Source: DATBGO01 sp036558005 (lineage in GTDB: Bacteria; Actinomycetota; Actinomycetes; Streptosporangiales; Streptosporangiaceae). Taken from it: a stretch of DNA of 64,000 bases. The DNA is taken from positions 1-64,000 of the forward strand of contig DATBGO010000059.1 in the NCBI GenBank assembly GCA_036558005.1. Direction: 5' to 3'. A model generated the notes under the pieces. The model saw nothing but the letters and a program-made list of their open reading frames with translations, was not told where the DNA came from and made no database searches. Every line of letters begins with the position of its first letter. Position 1 is the first letter of the stretch. Below are positions 8,804 through 21,075 of this stretch, one piece after another. The position numbers and the translations under genes are program-made.

Positions 8804-8974
8804 TGTCGGCTCCTTCAGGTGCTGTGCCGCCCGGCTGGCTGACCGGCCGTCCAGGTGGCCGGCGTGATCTCCACGCTGCCGGGGGGCGCTTACGGTTTGC
8901 TGCTCATCCGCTGACGGCCGCCGCCGGCCGCCACCGCCGGCCGGCCGCCGCCTGGCCTGGTTAGCCTGGTAGCC

Positions 8975-12376
<3,402 letters not shown>

Positions 12377-12470
12377 CGATCAGGGCGCGCCCGCCGCCCC
12401 CCGGCGAGCTCGCTGCCAGCCCGCGGCCCTCCCGCCGTCGCCATGACGGCCCGCCGGCGGCTGGCGGGCG

Positions 12471-13109
12471 CTACCGGCTTCGCTGCCCCCATGCCTGGTC
12501 CAGCGCCGCGGTGAACGCGGCGGCCGGCTGAGCGCCGGACACCCCGTAGCGGCCATCCAGCACGAAGAACGGCACACCGCTGATGCCCAGTTCCGTGGCC
12601 TGCTGCTCGTCGGCCCGTACCTCGCCGTCGTAGCCTCCGCCGCGGAGCACCCGTTCCGCCTCGGCCCGGTCCAGGCCCACGGCGGCCCCCAGCCCGGCCA
12701 GGTCCGCCGTCTCGAAGATGCCCCGGCCCGCGCCGAAATAGGCCTCATACAGCCGCTGCAGCACCTCAGCCTGGCGCCCGCGGTCGCGGCCGAACGCGAC
12801 CAGCCGGTGCGCGTCGAAGGTGTTGCCCATGACCCTGCTGCCGTCCATCACCAGGCCGACCGTCGCGGCCCGGGCCGCGACGCGGCGCTCGGCGTCCCGC
12901 GCCTGCGCGGCGGTCAGGCCGTACCTGGCCGACAGAAGTTCGGGCACCGGCGTGCTGGTTGCCGGCGGGAACGACGGGTCCAGCTCGAACGCGCGGTAGA
13001 CCACCCCGACGCTGTCGCGGTGCGCGAACTCACCCAGCCCGAGTTCGAACTCGCGCTTGCCGATGTAACACCACGGGCAGACAATGTCGGCCCAGATATC
13101 CACGCGCAT
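12471..13109 (-). CDS. FrnE-type DsbA-family oxidoreductase
   Basis: A 212-residue thioredoxin-fold protein of the DsbA family, FrnE subgroup, which exchanges disulfides in the cytoplasm or takes part in polyketide chemistry. The active site CPWC is at residues 11-14 right after the first strand (VDIWADIVCPWCYIG). The cis-proline region is ISGVPFFVLDGRYGVSGAQP near the end, as usual for the family. There is no signal peptide, so it is cytoplasmic. Full length for the family (about 210-240). It is convergent with the regulator gene upstream and has no clear operon partner. Confidence 0.88.
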   Translation of the reverse strand: MRVDIWADIVCPWCYIGKREFELGLGEFAHRDSVGVVYRAFELDPSFPPATSTPVPELLSARYGLTAAQARDAERRVAARAATVGLVMDGSRVMGNTFDAHRLVAFGRDRGRQAEVLQRLYEAYFGAGRGIFETADLAGLGAAVGLDRAEAERVLRGGGYDGEVRADEQQATELGISGVPFFVLDGRYGVSGAQPAAAFTAALDQAWGQRSR

Positions 13110-13159
13110 GCCACGCCCAACCAGGCTGGCCCGGCCACGATTCCCGGTGCCGGGCAGGA

Positions 13160-13399
13160 CATCCGGGCCGCAGCCTCGCCGCGGGCGCGCTCAGGCCGGG
13201 CGGCACCCTGGTAGCCGTGCACTGGCAGCATCCGATGCCGTGGTACCCGCAGACCGGCGAGGAAGTGCACCTGGCACTGCGCAGCCAGCAGGGCCTGTCC
13301 CGGCTGGCGGGCTACGCGGACGCCGACTTCCTGGCCGAGATCTACCTGCGGGCAGAGGAGTCACCCCGGTCCGTGGCGCAGGCGGAGGGCCTGGCCTGA
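13160..13399 (+). pseudogene. C-terminal remnant of a NodS-like methyltransferase
   Basis: About 80 residues in one frame look like the tail of a NodS/SAM-dependent methyltransferase: AAGALRPGGTLVAVHW followed by a segment with YPQTGEEVH, LAGYADADFLAEIYL and a PRSVAQAEGL end. The part with the SAM-binding motif is absent and the open frame upstream is the antisense of the DsbA gene. It has no start codon or ribosome-binding site of its own. I read it as a gene remnant left by a deletion joined to the DsbA start region. Confidence 0.55.
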
Positions 13400-13428
13400 G
13401 CCAGGCGCCGGCCGGCCAGGTACCAGCC

Positions 13429-13472
13429 GTATGACAACCCCTAGTTGACATGTCAACTAGGGGTTGTCATAC
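13429..13472. promoter_or_regulatory. Perfect 44-bp palindrome containing a promoter
   Basis: Positions 13429-13450 are the exact reverse complement of 13451-13472 with no spacer; the centre is TTGACATGTCAA. Inside it, TTGACA (13445-13450) and CATACT (13468-13473) are spaced 17 bases, a good sigma-70-type promoter whose transcription would start near 13480, the A of the next gene's ATG. By symmetry, the other strand carries TTGACA with CATACG. The arrangement fits an autoregulated operator-promoter bound by the small HTH protein encoded just after it, with a leaderless transcript. Confidence 0.75.
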
Positions 13473-13479
13473 TCAGCTC

Positions 13480-13695
13480 ATGACCAAGACAACGGATCTG
13501 TCAGAGCACCAGGACGCCTTCCGCCGCCTGAGCGAAGCCCGAGATAAAGCGATCATGCATACCCGGCTGGCCCGGCAATTCCACGCCGAGCGCCGTGACA
13601 TCCTGCGCGACCTGATCGGTAAGGGCCTGTCCCAGGCCGAGATCGCGCGCGAACTCGGTGTCACCAGGCAGGCCATCCAGAAGATGCTGGCCTAG
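13480..13695 (+). CDS. Small helix-turn-helix DNA-binding protein
   Basis: A 71-residue protein: an N-terminal helical half (residues 1-44, charged, probably a dimer-forming coil) and a C-terminal helix-turn-helix (GLSQAEIARELGVTRQAIQ, residues 48-66). The HTH resembles those of XRE and sigma-70 region 4 proteins. ATG 13480 is chosen because it coincides with the expected transcription start of the promoter inside the palindrome; an ATG at 13450 lies within that palindrome and has no ribosome-binding site. It most likely binds the palindrome and represses itself. No toxin gene is adjacent, so it is not an obvious antitoxin. Confidence 0.75.
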   Translation: MTKTTDLSEHQDAFRRLSEARDKAIMHTRLARQFHAERRDILRDLIGKGLSQAEIARELGVTRQAIQKMLA

Positions 13696-13814
13696 GCGCG
13701 CTGCCAAATGCCAGGGCCGGGCCAGCGGTTACGCCCTGACAGCGCGCCAACAGCACGGTGAGATCGCCGCGTGCTTCAATCACCGGCTTCAGGCAGGCGA
13801 CACAGGAGACACCG

Positions 13815-15251
13815 ATGCGCAGCAGGATTCACCACGCGGCCGGACGGCACGCCAGGGGCAGGCTCACCGGCCGGCCAGCCAGCCGCCGCGCCTTCACCCT
13901 ACTGACCCTCGGCGCCGCTGCCGCGGCGGTCGCCGCGGCAGTCGCCGGGGCGGGCGCCATGCCCGCGGTTTCCCTCCGGGCGGCCAATACCGCGGCGGCC
14001 GCGGCGGCTGGCGCGCCGCTCGACAAGGTCCTGTCCCGGCCCGGCGGGCTGTACGACAGCGTGACCGGGATGGCCTTCACGCCCAGGGGAACCAACTTCG
14101 TCCGGCTCGCCAAGGCCCCCGATGGCTCTGTCTATCACTCGGCCTTCGAGCCCGGGCAGTACAGCCAGGCCTTCGTTCAGGCCACCCTCGACAACATGAA
14201 GTCCTCCAGCGGCTACAACACCGTCCGGGTCTTTATCGACCCCGGCGAGTTCACCAGCCCCTCGCATGGCATCTCGACGTCGGTGTCCAGCACGACCCCC
14301 GTCAACGCGGCCTACATCGCCAACGTCGCTGACCTCATCCGCCGTGCCGCGGCCGATGGCATCTACACCATCCCGGTGCTCTCGGATATCCCCGCGAACA
14401 CGTACTACTACAACATCGCGGGCAACCCGGCCGGGAACATCCAGGGCAACAACGTGGTCTACCTCGACCCCCGCTACGTCGCCGCCAAAGAGGAATACCT
14501 GCGGCAGTTCGTCACCGCACTCGCCGGGCTGCTGGGCAGCCAGGCAGCCGACAGCGACGTCCTGGCGTACGAGTCGGACAACGAGGTGTTCTTCGACGCC
14601 AGCCAGCCGCCGTTCAGCACCATGTCCGGCAAGCTCACCTCGCTCGACGGCCTGACTTACGACATGTCGCAGCCCGCGCAGCGGCAGCAGGCCGCCGACG
14701 CGAACCTGGTCGCCTACTCCATTGACATGAAGCACGCGCTGGTGCAGGCCGACCCGGGCGCCCTGCTGATGATGGGCTTCTTCACCAACAAGGCCGTCGG
14801 CAAGCCGGGCTTCAACGGATTCACCACGTTCTGCTCGGCGAACTGCAAGCCGGGCACGGACTACCGGGTCCCGGGCCGGGCCGCGTCGGTATCGATCTAC
14901 GGCGCCGCCGACATCCTCGACATCCACGTGTACCCGACCAGCAGCAGCTACAGCCTGACCACCGACCTGAACAGCATCGAGTACGGCCGCTTCACCAAGC
15001 CCTACATCATCGGCGAGTTCGGCGCGATCAAGTCCGTCTACGGCGGCAACATCGTCACGGCCGCCAGCGCCATGAAGAACCTGCAGGTAGCGTCCTGCAC
15101 CCTGCACGCGAAGGGCTGGCTGTTCTGGACCTGGGACACCGACACCACCACATCGCTGGCCAGCCAGAGCCTTTACTACTCCCTGGCCGACAGCCGCGGC
15201 GCCATCAATGGCCTGCTGGCGCCGGCGGCCAGGGCTAATCCCTGCTCCTGA
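13815..15251 (+). CDS. Secreted GH5-like glycoside hydrolase
   Basis: A 478-residue secreted enzyme with a TIM-barrel layout close to glycoside hydrolase family 5. It begins with an arginine-rich N-region and an Ala-rich hydrophobic segment (residues 30-52) typical of actinomycete export signals. The likely acid/base is Glu257 in SDNEVFF and the likely nucleophile is Glu401 in IIGEFG, matching the NE and EFG signatures at the ends of strands 4 and 7. There is no carbohydrate-binding module. ATG 13815 follows AGGAG by 6 bases; an upstream ATG at 13758 lacks a site. The substrate is probably a beta-glucan or mannan, but this is inferred only. Confidence 0.8.
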   Translation: MRSRIHHAAGRHARGRLTGRPASRRAFTLLTLGAAAAAVAAAVAGAGAMPAVSLRAANTAAAAAAGAPLDKVLSRPGGLYDSVTGMAFTPRGTNFVRLAKAPDGSVYHSAFEPGQYSQAFVQATLDNMKSSSGYNTVRVFIDPGEFTSPSHGISTSVSSTTPVNAAYIANVADLIRRAAADGIYTIPVLSDIPANTYYYNIAGNPAGNIQGNNVVYLDPRYVAAKEEYLRQFVTALAGLLGSQAADSDVLAYESDNEVFFDASQPPFSTMSGKLTSLDGLTYDMSQPAQRQQAADANLVAYSIDMKHALVQADPGALLMMGFFTNKAVGKPGFNGFTTFCSANCKPGTDYRVPGRAASVSIYGAADILDIHVYPTSSSYSLTTDLNSIEYGRFTKPYIIGEFGAIKSVYGGNIVTAASAMKNLQVASCTLHAKGWLFWTWDTDTTTSLASQSLYYSLADSRGAINGLLAPAARANPCS

Positions 15252-15434
15252 CACGCCGCGAGGGCGGCATTGTTCGAAAAACGTAGAAATGACCCCAGAC
15301 CACCCCCCGGGGGCAGCATCTTTTGAGGGGCGTAACAACTTGCCAGCCTGAACGGAGGTACCCGGCCGGGCAGCGATCGGATGCCCGCGGCGAACCCAGG
15401 GGCCCAGGAGAGCCATCGGGAGGGTGGCCCGAGG

Positions 15435-17282
15435 ATGGAACAACTGAGCTTTCGGGTGCTCGGCCATGTCGAGGTCATGCGCGGCGGGAAGCCGGTCGCG
15501 CTGAGCGGGCGGTATTCGGTGAACCTGCTGGCTGGCCTGCTGCTGTCGGCGAACCAGCCAGTCGGCTATGACAGGCTGGCCGCGATCGTGTGGGGAGACA
15601 GCCTGCCGGCCTCGCCGGCCGGGGCGCTGCAGAGCCTGATGTCACGCCTGCGCCGCGGGCTGGGCGGGGACACCATCCAGACTCTCAGCACCGGCTACCG
15701 GGTGTCGGTGGCCGGCGACGCGCTCGACCTGCTGCGGTTCGAGCAGCTCATCGCCGTGGCCCAGGCGGCCCTGGCCGGGGACTCGCCGGACCGCGCGCTG
15801 GCGGCCATCGACCAGGCCCTCGACCTGTGGAACCTGCCGGTACTGGCGAACGTGCAGTCCGACATCCTGCTGCGTGACGGCGTCAGCTTCCTGACCGAGC
15901 GCTATCTGAGTGCCCAGGAGAAGCGCGCCGAACTGCGGCTCAAGCTCGGCCACTACCGGGCGATGATCGCCGAACTGAAGGGCCTGGTGTCAGCGCACCC
16001 GTTCCGTGAGGTCCTGGTCGGCCTGCTGATGCTCGCGCTGTACCGCAGTCACCGGCAGGCCGAAGCCCTGGTCGCCTACCGCGGCCTGCAGCAGTCGCTA
16101 CGGGAGGGCCTGGGCCTCGACCCCAGCCAGCCCCTGCAACGGCTGCACCTGAGCATCCTCCAGCGCGACGCCAGCCTCGACGACCCGGACGCGGCCAGCG
16201 CGCTCACGGCGGCCGACGGTGTCACCGCGGCGCCAGGGCCGGCCAGCCGGGTACCACGTCAGCTACCGCCCGACATCGGCGACTTCACCGGCCGCGTTAC
16301 GGAACTGGCCCGGATCCTGCGGGCTGCCGGTGACGCCGCGGGGCCGCGGGCCGTCGTACTGGCCGGCCCGGGCGGGATCGGCAAGACGGCCCTGGCGGTC
16401 CGCGCGGGTCATCAGCTCGCGGCGGCGTGCGCCGACGGCCAGGTCTACCTCGACGCGCAGGCCGGCGGGACGGCCACCGATCCGGCGGACCTGATCGCGA
16501 GGATCATCGCCGCGTTCGGGGTCAGTGAGCGGCTGATACCCGGCGGCCTGCCAGAGCGGGCCAGCATGTACCGGTCCCTGGTCGCGGACAAGCGCTTCCT
16601 GCTGATCCTGGACAACGTGCGCGGCGAAGCCCAGATCCGGGATCTGCTGCCCGCCGGGCCTGGCTGCGCGGTGATCGTGACAGCCCGGCCGCGGCTGGCC
16701 GGGCTGCCAGGAGCGCAGCTGATCGAGCTGGGCGACCTGGACGACGCCAGCGCGGCCGGCCTGCTCGGCAACATCATCTCCGCGGCGCGGGTCAGCAGGG
16801 AACCCCGGTCGGCGGCGGAGCTCATCCGGCTGTGCGGCGGGCTGCCGCTGGCGCTGCGGATCGCCGGCGCCCGGCTGGCCGCCAAGCCGCACTGGCAGCT
16901 GGCCACCCTCGTGCAGCGGCTGGCCGACGAGCGGCTCTGCCTCGACGAGCTCACCTACGGCGACCTGGACGTCCGGGCGACCATCTCGGCCAGCTACGCG
17001 CGCGTGTCACCAGGGGCCCAGGCGATGCTGCGCAAGCTGGCCATGGTGGAGGCGCCCGACATCCCGTTGCGGGCCAGCAGGGCGCTGCTGGACACCAGCC
17101 CGGCCGACGCCGAGGAGTTGTGCGAGCGGCTGGTGGACGCGCAGCTCCTCGATGCCAGCGCCGGTTCAGCGGGGCCGCACTACCTGGTGCCGGAGCTGGT
17201 GCGCGTCTACGCCCGTGAGCAGGCAGCCCGGCACGACGCCGCGGCGCGCCGCACGGCCGGGCACTGTGTTTCCCGCTGCTAG
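15435..17282 (+). CDS. Second AfsR/SARP-type regulator with NB-ARC domain
   Basis: A 615-residue regulator with the same order as AfsR: winged helix (residues 3-95), BTAD (95-245), and NB-ARC ATPase (from 275) with Walker A GPGGIGKT near 311 and Walker B LLILDNV near 390. The GLPLALRIAGARL motif follows. It ends shortly after the ATPase core without the long TPR region of the first regulator. ATG 15435 has a GGGAGGG 10 bases upstream; the ATG at 15381 has none. It may control the GH5-like gene or the next regulator, but no biosynthetic cluster is adjacent. Two such regulators within 9 kb are notable. Confidence 0.88.
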   Translation: MEQLSFRVLGHVEVMRGGKPVALSGRYSVNLLAGLLLSANQPVGYDRLAAIVWGDSLPASPAGALQSLMSRLRRGLGGDTIQTLSTGYRVSVAGDALDLLRFEQLIAVAQAALAGDSPDRALAAIDQALDLWNLPVLANVQSDILLRDGVSFLTERYLSAQEKRAELRLKLGHYRAMIAELKGLVSAHPFREVLVGLLMLALYRSHRQAEALVAYRGLQQSLREGLGLDPSQPLQRLHLSILQRDASLDDPDAASALTAADGVTAAPGPASRVPRQLPPDIGDFTGRVTELARILRAAGDAAGPRAVVLAGPGGIGKTALAVRAGHQLAAACADGQVYLDAQAGGTATDPADLIARIIAAFGVSERLIPGGLPERASMYRSLVADKRFLLILDNVRGEAQIRDLLPAGPGCAVIVTARPRLAGLPGAQLIELGDLDDASAAGLLGNIISAARVSREPRSAAELIRLCGGLPLALRIAGARLAAKPHWQLATLVQRLADERLCLDELTYGDLDVRATISASYARVSPGAQAMLRKLAMVEAPDIPLRASRALLDTSPADAEELCERLVDAQLLDASAGSAGPHYLVPELVRVYAREQAARHDAAARRTAGHCVSRC

Positions 17283-17303
17283 CCGGTTTCCCGCTGCTAG
17301 CCG
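17268..17303. repeat. 18-bp tandem duplication over two convergent stop codons
   Basis: The 18-bp unit GTTTCCCGCTGCTAGCCG occurs at 17268-17285 and again at 17286-17303. Each copy contains CTAG. The first supplies the TAG stop of the rightward regulator (17280-17282) and the second supplies the stop of the leftward regulator (17297-17299). Confidence 0.9.
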
Positions 17304-18328
17304 GCCTCAGGCAGGCGGCCGGCGAACAGCGCGACCAGGTCGCTGCCCCGGCCGGTCCTGGAGACCCAGACCTCACGGCCGCGACGTTCCCGGCTGACCA
17401 GGCCGGCCGCGGCGAGCCGCTCGCAGTGATAGGTGAGGGCGCTGGGCACCACGTAGGCGCGCCTGGCGAGGTCCGACATGGTCACCGGATGGCCCACGGC
17501 CAGCAGGACCTGGGCGCGCACCGGGCCCAGCACCGACCCGAGCAGCGCGTCCGCGGGCTGCCCGGGACCGTCCGGGCGCCGTGCCTGGTGCACCGCGTGC
17601 AGCGGGTAGCCGATCCACACCACGTCCGGGCGTTCCAGGTTGCAGATCAGCGCCTGCCGGCCCGACAGCATCGGGACGAGCACCAGCGGCCGCCCGTCCA
17701 GGCCGACCCGGATGGGCTCCGGGTCGCGGATCCTGAGCACCTGGTCGTCGAACCGGCTGGCCGGGTGCAGCCGGTCCAGGATCAGGTCGAGACCGCCCCG
17801 CATGACAGCCGTGCCCACCCGTGCGACCTCGCGTTCGAGCTGGGGCTGCGCCTGCGCCCACAGCGGCCCGACGGCATGCCACGCCTCGCCGATCGCGCTG
17901 GCGTACGCATCCAGCCAGGCCCGCGGCCGCCGCAGCACCGCCTGCCAGTGCTGCGGCGGCCGCTGGCCGAACACCGAGTGCAGGTCACCGAGCAGCTCGT
18001 CCTCGGAGACGGCGCGCAGCCACTCCAGCTGGTCACGGACCGGGATCTCGCGCAGCGGGTTCAGCGGGGTGATGCAGTCGGGGGCAACCGAGTAACGCGG
18101 GATGGTGATCGGCCAGATCGCGCCGGCTCCGCGCGGCGACAGTGAGCTGAGAATGCGGTCACGCCAGTCCTGCGGCGCCGCGCGCCGCCGCCCGAGCGCA
18201 TCGGTGACCAGGGCCAGCACCGACACGTAGGGGTCGAGCGCGACCCGGATCATGCCGGCACCGTCAACCTGAAGCTCGGTCGGCTGCCCGGCCCCGGGCG
18301 GCGCGGCGGCCGGGCGCTGCATCCCCAC
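17297..18328 (-). CDS. ArsR-like winged-helix regulator with large N-terminal domain
   Basis: A 343-residue protein with an N-terminal domain of about 240 residues of unknown fold and a C-terminal winged helix (residues 255-330). The recognition region reads MSDLARRAYVVPSALTYHCERLAAAGLVSRERRGREVW when followed along, as in ArsR-family regulators found in actinomycetes with a DUF5937-like N-terminal part. GTG 18328 is preferred because GGGAG lies 6 bases upstream; ATG 18322 would have a 12-base gap. It is convergent with the AfsR-like regulator, and the stop codons lie 18 bases apart in a tandem repeat. Its target and ligand are unknown. Confidence 0.75.
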   Translation of the reverse strand: MGMQRPAAAPPGAGQPTELQVDGAGMIRVALDPYVSVLALVTDALGRRRAAPQDWRDRILSSLSPRGAGAIWPITIPRYSVAPDCITPLNPLREIPVRDQLEWLRAVSEDELLGDLHSVFGQRPPQHWQAVLRRPRAWLDAYASAIGEAWHAVGPLWAQAQPQLEREVARVGTAVMRGGLDLILDRLHPASRFDDQVLRIRDPEPIRVGLDGRPLVLVPMLSGRQALICNLERPDVVWIGYPLHAVHQARRPDGPGQPADALLGSVLGPVRAQVLLAVGHPVTMSDLARRAYVVPSALTYHCERLAAAGLVSRERRGREVWVSRTGRGSDLVALFAGRLPEAG

Positions 18329-18456
18329 AATCGTCTCCCACGGCCAAGCGGGCGCGGCCGGTCAGGTACCCGTCAGGGACCACGTCCCGCGATGACCACC
18401 TTGAGCCTAATCAACAATCCCCGCCCGCCGCCCGCAGCTTTCCCGGCGCCGGCCGT

Positions 18457-18774
18457 TCAGCGCTCGTCAGCCAGCCCGGCCTGGTCCAGAAAGGTATCGA
18501 GCAACCGGTTGACCGCGGCAGGCTGCTCCATGCTGGTCATGTGACCAGCGCCGCTGACGACGTGGTACCGGGCACCGGGGATGCGCCGCGCGATGTCGTA
18601 GCACACCACCTGCCAGTGCGCGGACAGGTGCCGCACCTGCGCCTCCCACATCCGCCTGTCCAGCCCGAACCCGTGCACGAACACCACGGCCGGGCCGGTC
18701 CCGGTCACCTGGTAGGCCAGCCGGGCGCCTGGCAGCGCCAGCACCCCGGCGGTCTGGGTCACTGTGCTCGTCAT
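18457..18774 (-). pseudogene. Internally deleted alpha/beta hydrolase
   Basis: A 105-residue frame that opens as a normal alpha/beta hydrolase (LAYQVTGTGPAVVFVHGFG, residues 17-35, with the oxyanion HGFG) up to VVCYD. It then jumps directly to the extreme C-terminus (IPGARYHVVSGAGHMTSME) with the catalytic histidine. About 150 residues, including the GxSxG nucleophile elbow and the acid residue, are missing. The fusion is in frame, so a short protein could still be made, but hydrolysis is impossible. ATG 18774 has GGAGG 7 bases upstream, so the original signals are intact, pointing to a clean recent deletion. Confidence 0.7.
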
Positions 18775-18917
18775 CAACGTGCCTCCCGCGACGCGGGCGG
18801 GGCGCCCGGTGTCCCCGCATGCCCGCATCCTGGCCCGCGGCCCGCTGCCGCCGCATCGGTACCGGGCCCCGGCCTGCCCCGGGCCGGCTACCCAGCTAAC
18901 CGCGCCGCGCTACCCAG

Positions 18918-20383
18918 CTAGCCCGGCTGCCCGTCGAGCCCGGCGGCGTAGCCGGCCAGCTGGGAGCGGCGCAGGCCGGTCTTGGCCAGCAGGCTGGCCA
19001 CGTGCTTCTCGACGGTGCGCGGCGACAGGAACATCGCCTCGGCGATCTCCCTGTTACCCAGGCCCCGGGCGGCCAGCCGCAGCACGTCGGCCTCGCGCTC
19101 GGTCACCCCCAGCGCGCGAAGCCGGCCCGGCAGGCCCGCGCCGCCTGGCCGCCGCCGCGGCACCGGCGCGCCGGCCTGGCGCAGCAGGGCGCGGCAGGCA
19201 GCGGCTATCCGGTTATCACCGCGGCCGGCGAAGTAGCCGGCGGCCTCCCGCAGCCAGCTGACCGGGTCGCCCCACCGGTCGGCGAGCCCGGCCTGCGCGC
19301 AGACCCGGCGGGCGTACTGCCGGTACCAGGCCACCAGCGGGCCCATCTGCTCGTCCGCGGCGGCGAACGCCGCCTCCGCCTGCCGGGGCCTGCCCTGCCG
19401 CCCGGCCAGGACCGCATCGGCGTATCCGAGCAGGGACCCGACCACCAGGTGCCTGGTACCGTGCGCGGACCGCACCCTGGCGCAGGCAGCGGCACCGTCG
19501 CGGTCCAGCACCGCGCCCAGCAGCGGCCACAGCCCGAGGAACGGCGGCGCGACGGCGGCCGGGGAGCTGAGCAGCAGCCCGGCGCCCGCCGTCATCTGGG
19601 TGTGCGCCTCGGCGAGGTCCTCAGCCAGCAGGCAGAAGGTGGCCCGGCAGTGTCCCGACGAGCTGCCCAGCACGTCCGGATCGTCGGGTGCGAGGGTGAC
19701 CGCTTCGGCGATCCTGGCCTCCATCTCCTGCTCTTCGCCGCGGATCGCGTGCGCGGCCGCCTGGAGGATCAGCGCCATCGGCAGCGTGGCCAGGTGGAAC
19801 CGGCGTGCGGCCTGCTCGCACCGCCGGGCGGCGTGCAGCGCGTCGGCGGCGCGGAACTGCTTGTCCAGCCCGGCGGCGATCTGGAGGTCAAGCGTCGCGG
19901 TCAGCGCCAGCGCCCCCCGGGCCACCGCGAGCTCGCGGGCCTGCTGCAGCCGGTCGACGCTCTCGGTCCGCAGCTGGTCGACGGTGCCGAGCTCATGCAG
20001 CGCCCGCAGCTGCCACAGGTGCAGCCCGTGCGCGCCCGCGATGGTCTCGGCCTGGGTGAACGCCTGCTCGGCCGCGTCGAGGTCGCGCTGCCGGGCGACC
20101 CGGCCGATCACCTCCAGCGCCTCGCAGGCCACCTCGGGCAGCCCGCCGGCCTCGGCGGCCGCCAGCGCGGCCCGCGCCAGCTCATCCGCCGCGCCCAGCT
20201 GGCCGCGGCCGGCCGCGATCTGCGCCGCGGACGCGTCTACCTGCGCGGGCTCGATGCCGTCGGAGGTGCGGGCGACCTCGATGCTCGCGGCCGCCTCGGC
20301 CCACCGGCCGCCGGCCACCGCTGCCCGGGCGATCCCCAGGTGCAGGGCCGGGTCAAGACCGCCGCCTGAGCCGCGGCGGCCCG
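18918..20383 (-). pseudogene. Headless LuxR-family (LAL-type) regulator
   Basis: About 480 residues form the C-terminal half of a large LuxR-type regulator: TPR-like helices followed by a LuxR helix-turn-helix at the end (VTEREADVLRLAARGLG, then NREIAEAMFLSPRTVEKHV). Whole LAL proteins have about 900 residues and start with an AAA ATPase domain, which is absent. Homologous-looking sequence stops at about 20355, directly after the TetR stop codon at 20384. The first in-frame start is GTG 20328, without a ribosome-binding site. It was probably cut when the TetR gene region was joined here. A constitutive, ATPase-free regulator is possible but unproven. Confidence 0.65.
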
Positions 20384-21058
20384 CTAGCCGCGGCTGAGCC
20401 GTCGCTCCAGGCCATCGAGGATGGCATCGAGGCCGATCTCGAAGCTGCCTTCCGGCGGCTCGGAGGTTTCGGCCTGGCTGGTTTCGAGGCGGCTGCGCAG
20501 CCGCGGGTACTGCCCGGCGATCTGCTTGGCCCGCTGCAGGTTCTCGCGTACCAGCTGCGCGGCGTCCGGGCCCTCCCGGTCGATCTTGCGGGCTAGCGAG
20601 GCGGCCGCGGCGGGGCCGAGGGCGTTGCCGAGCACGTAGCAGAACACGATGGCCGCCGCCTGGTCGGCCTGAGCCGCGTTGAACCCGGCTGCCTCCAGGA
20701 TCGCCAGGCCGTGATCGTCGTGCCGGGCCTTGCCGGGGCCGAACACCAGGAACGAGCCGAGCGCCTGGAGCAGCCACGGGTGCCGCGCGAGCATCGCCCG
20801 CAGGCCGGCCGCCATCTGCCTGATCGCCTCGCGCCAGCCTGTCGCCTCCCAGTCCGGCAGCGGGATCTCGTTCCACGCCTGGTCACCGGCCAGGGCGAGC
20901 AGGTTCTCCTTGCTCCCGACGTGCCAGTAGACGGCGGTGGCCGCCGACCCCAGCAACTGGCCGAGCGCGCGCATGTTCAGCCCCTCCAGGCCCTCGGCGT
21001 CGAGCAGGTCGCTCGCGGCCTGGACGATCTGTGCCCGGGTCAGGGTGTCACGCGCCAC
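20384..21058 (-). CDS. TetR-family repressor, divergent from the hydrolase
   Basis: A 224-residue TetR/AcrR repressor. The DNA-binding helices are at residues 8-52 (RAQIVQAASDLLDAEGLEGL, then TAVYWHVGSKENLLAL). The C-terminal ligand domain resembles TetR_C_1 (as in TetR itself), with ALGPAAAASLARK in the helical core. GTG 21058 is the start; only a weak AGGGTTAGG precedes it. Three copies of a 19-bp palindrome occupy the space between this gene and the divergent serine hydrolase gene, so it very probably represses both itself and that hydrolase. The inducer is unknown. Confidence 0.85.
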   Translation of the reverse strand: MARDTLTRAQIVQAASDLLDAEGLEGLNMRALGQLLGSAATAVYWHVGSKENLLALAGDQAWNEIPLPDWEATGWREAIRQMAAGLRAMLARHPWLLQALGSFLVFGPGKARHDDHGLAILEAAGFNAAQADQAAAIVFCYVLGNALGPAAAASLARKIDREGPDAAQLVRENLQRAKQIAGQYPRLRSRLETSQAETSEPPEGSFEIGLDAILDGLERRLSRG

Positions 21059-21075
21059 GGCCTAACCCTACTCGT

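Noticed and set aside
6173..8842. Long plus-strand open frame of 889 codons
   Set aside because: It is the antisense of the SDR and MFS genes; the translation is Gly/Arg/Ala/Gln-rich without domains, typical of a GC-rich shadow.
13899..15467. Minus-strand frame of 522 codons opposite the GH5-like gene
   Set aside because: Shadow frame; the opposing gene has catalytic residues and a ribosome-binding site.
20384..20876. N-terminal extension of the LuxR frame
   Set aside because: The extra 165 residues are an offset frame of the TetR gene on the same strand, Arg/Gly-rich and meaningless.
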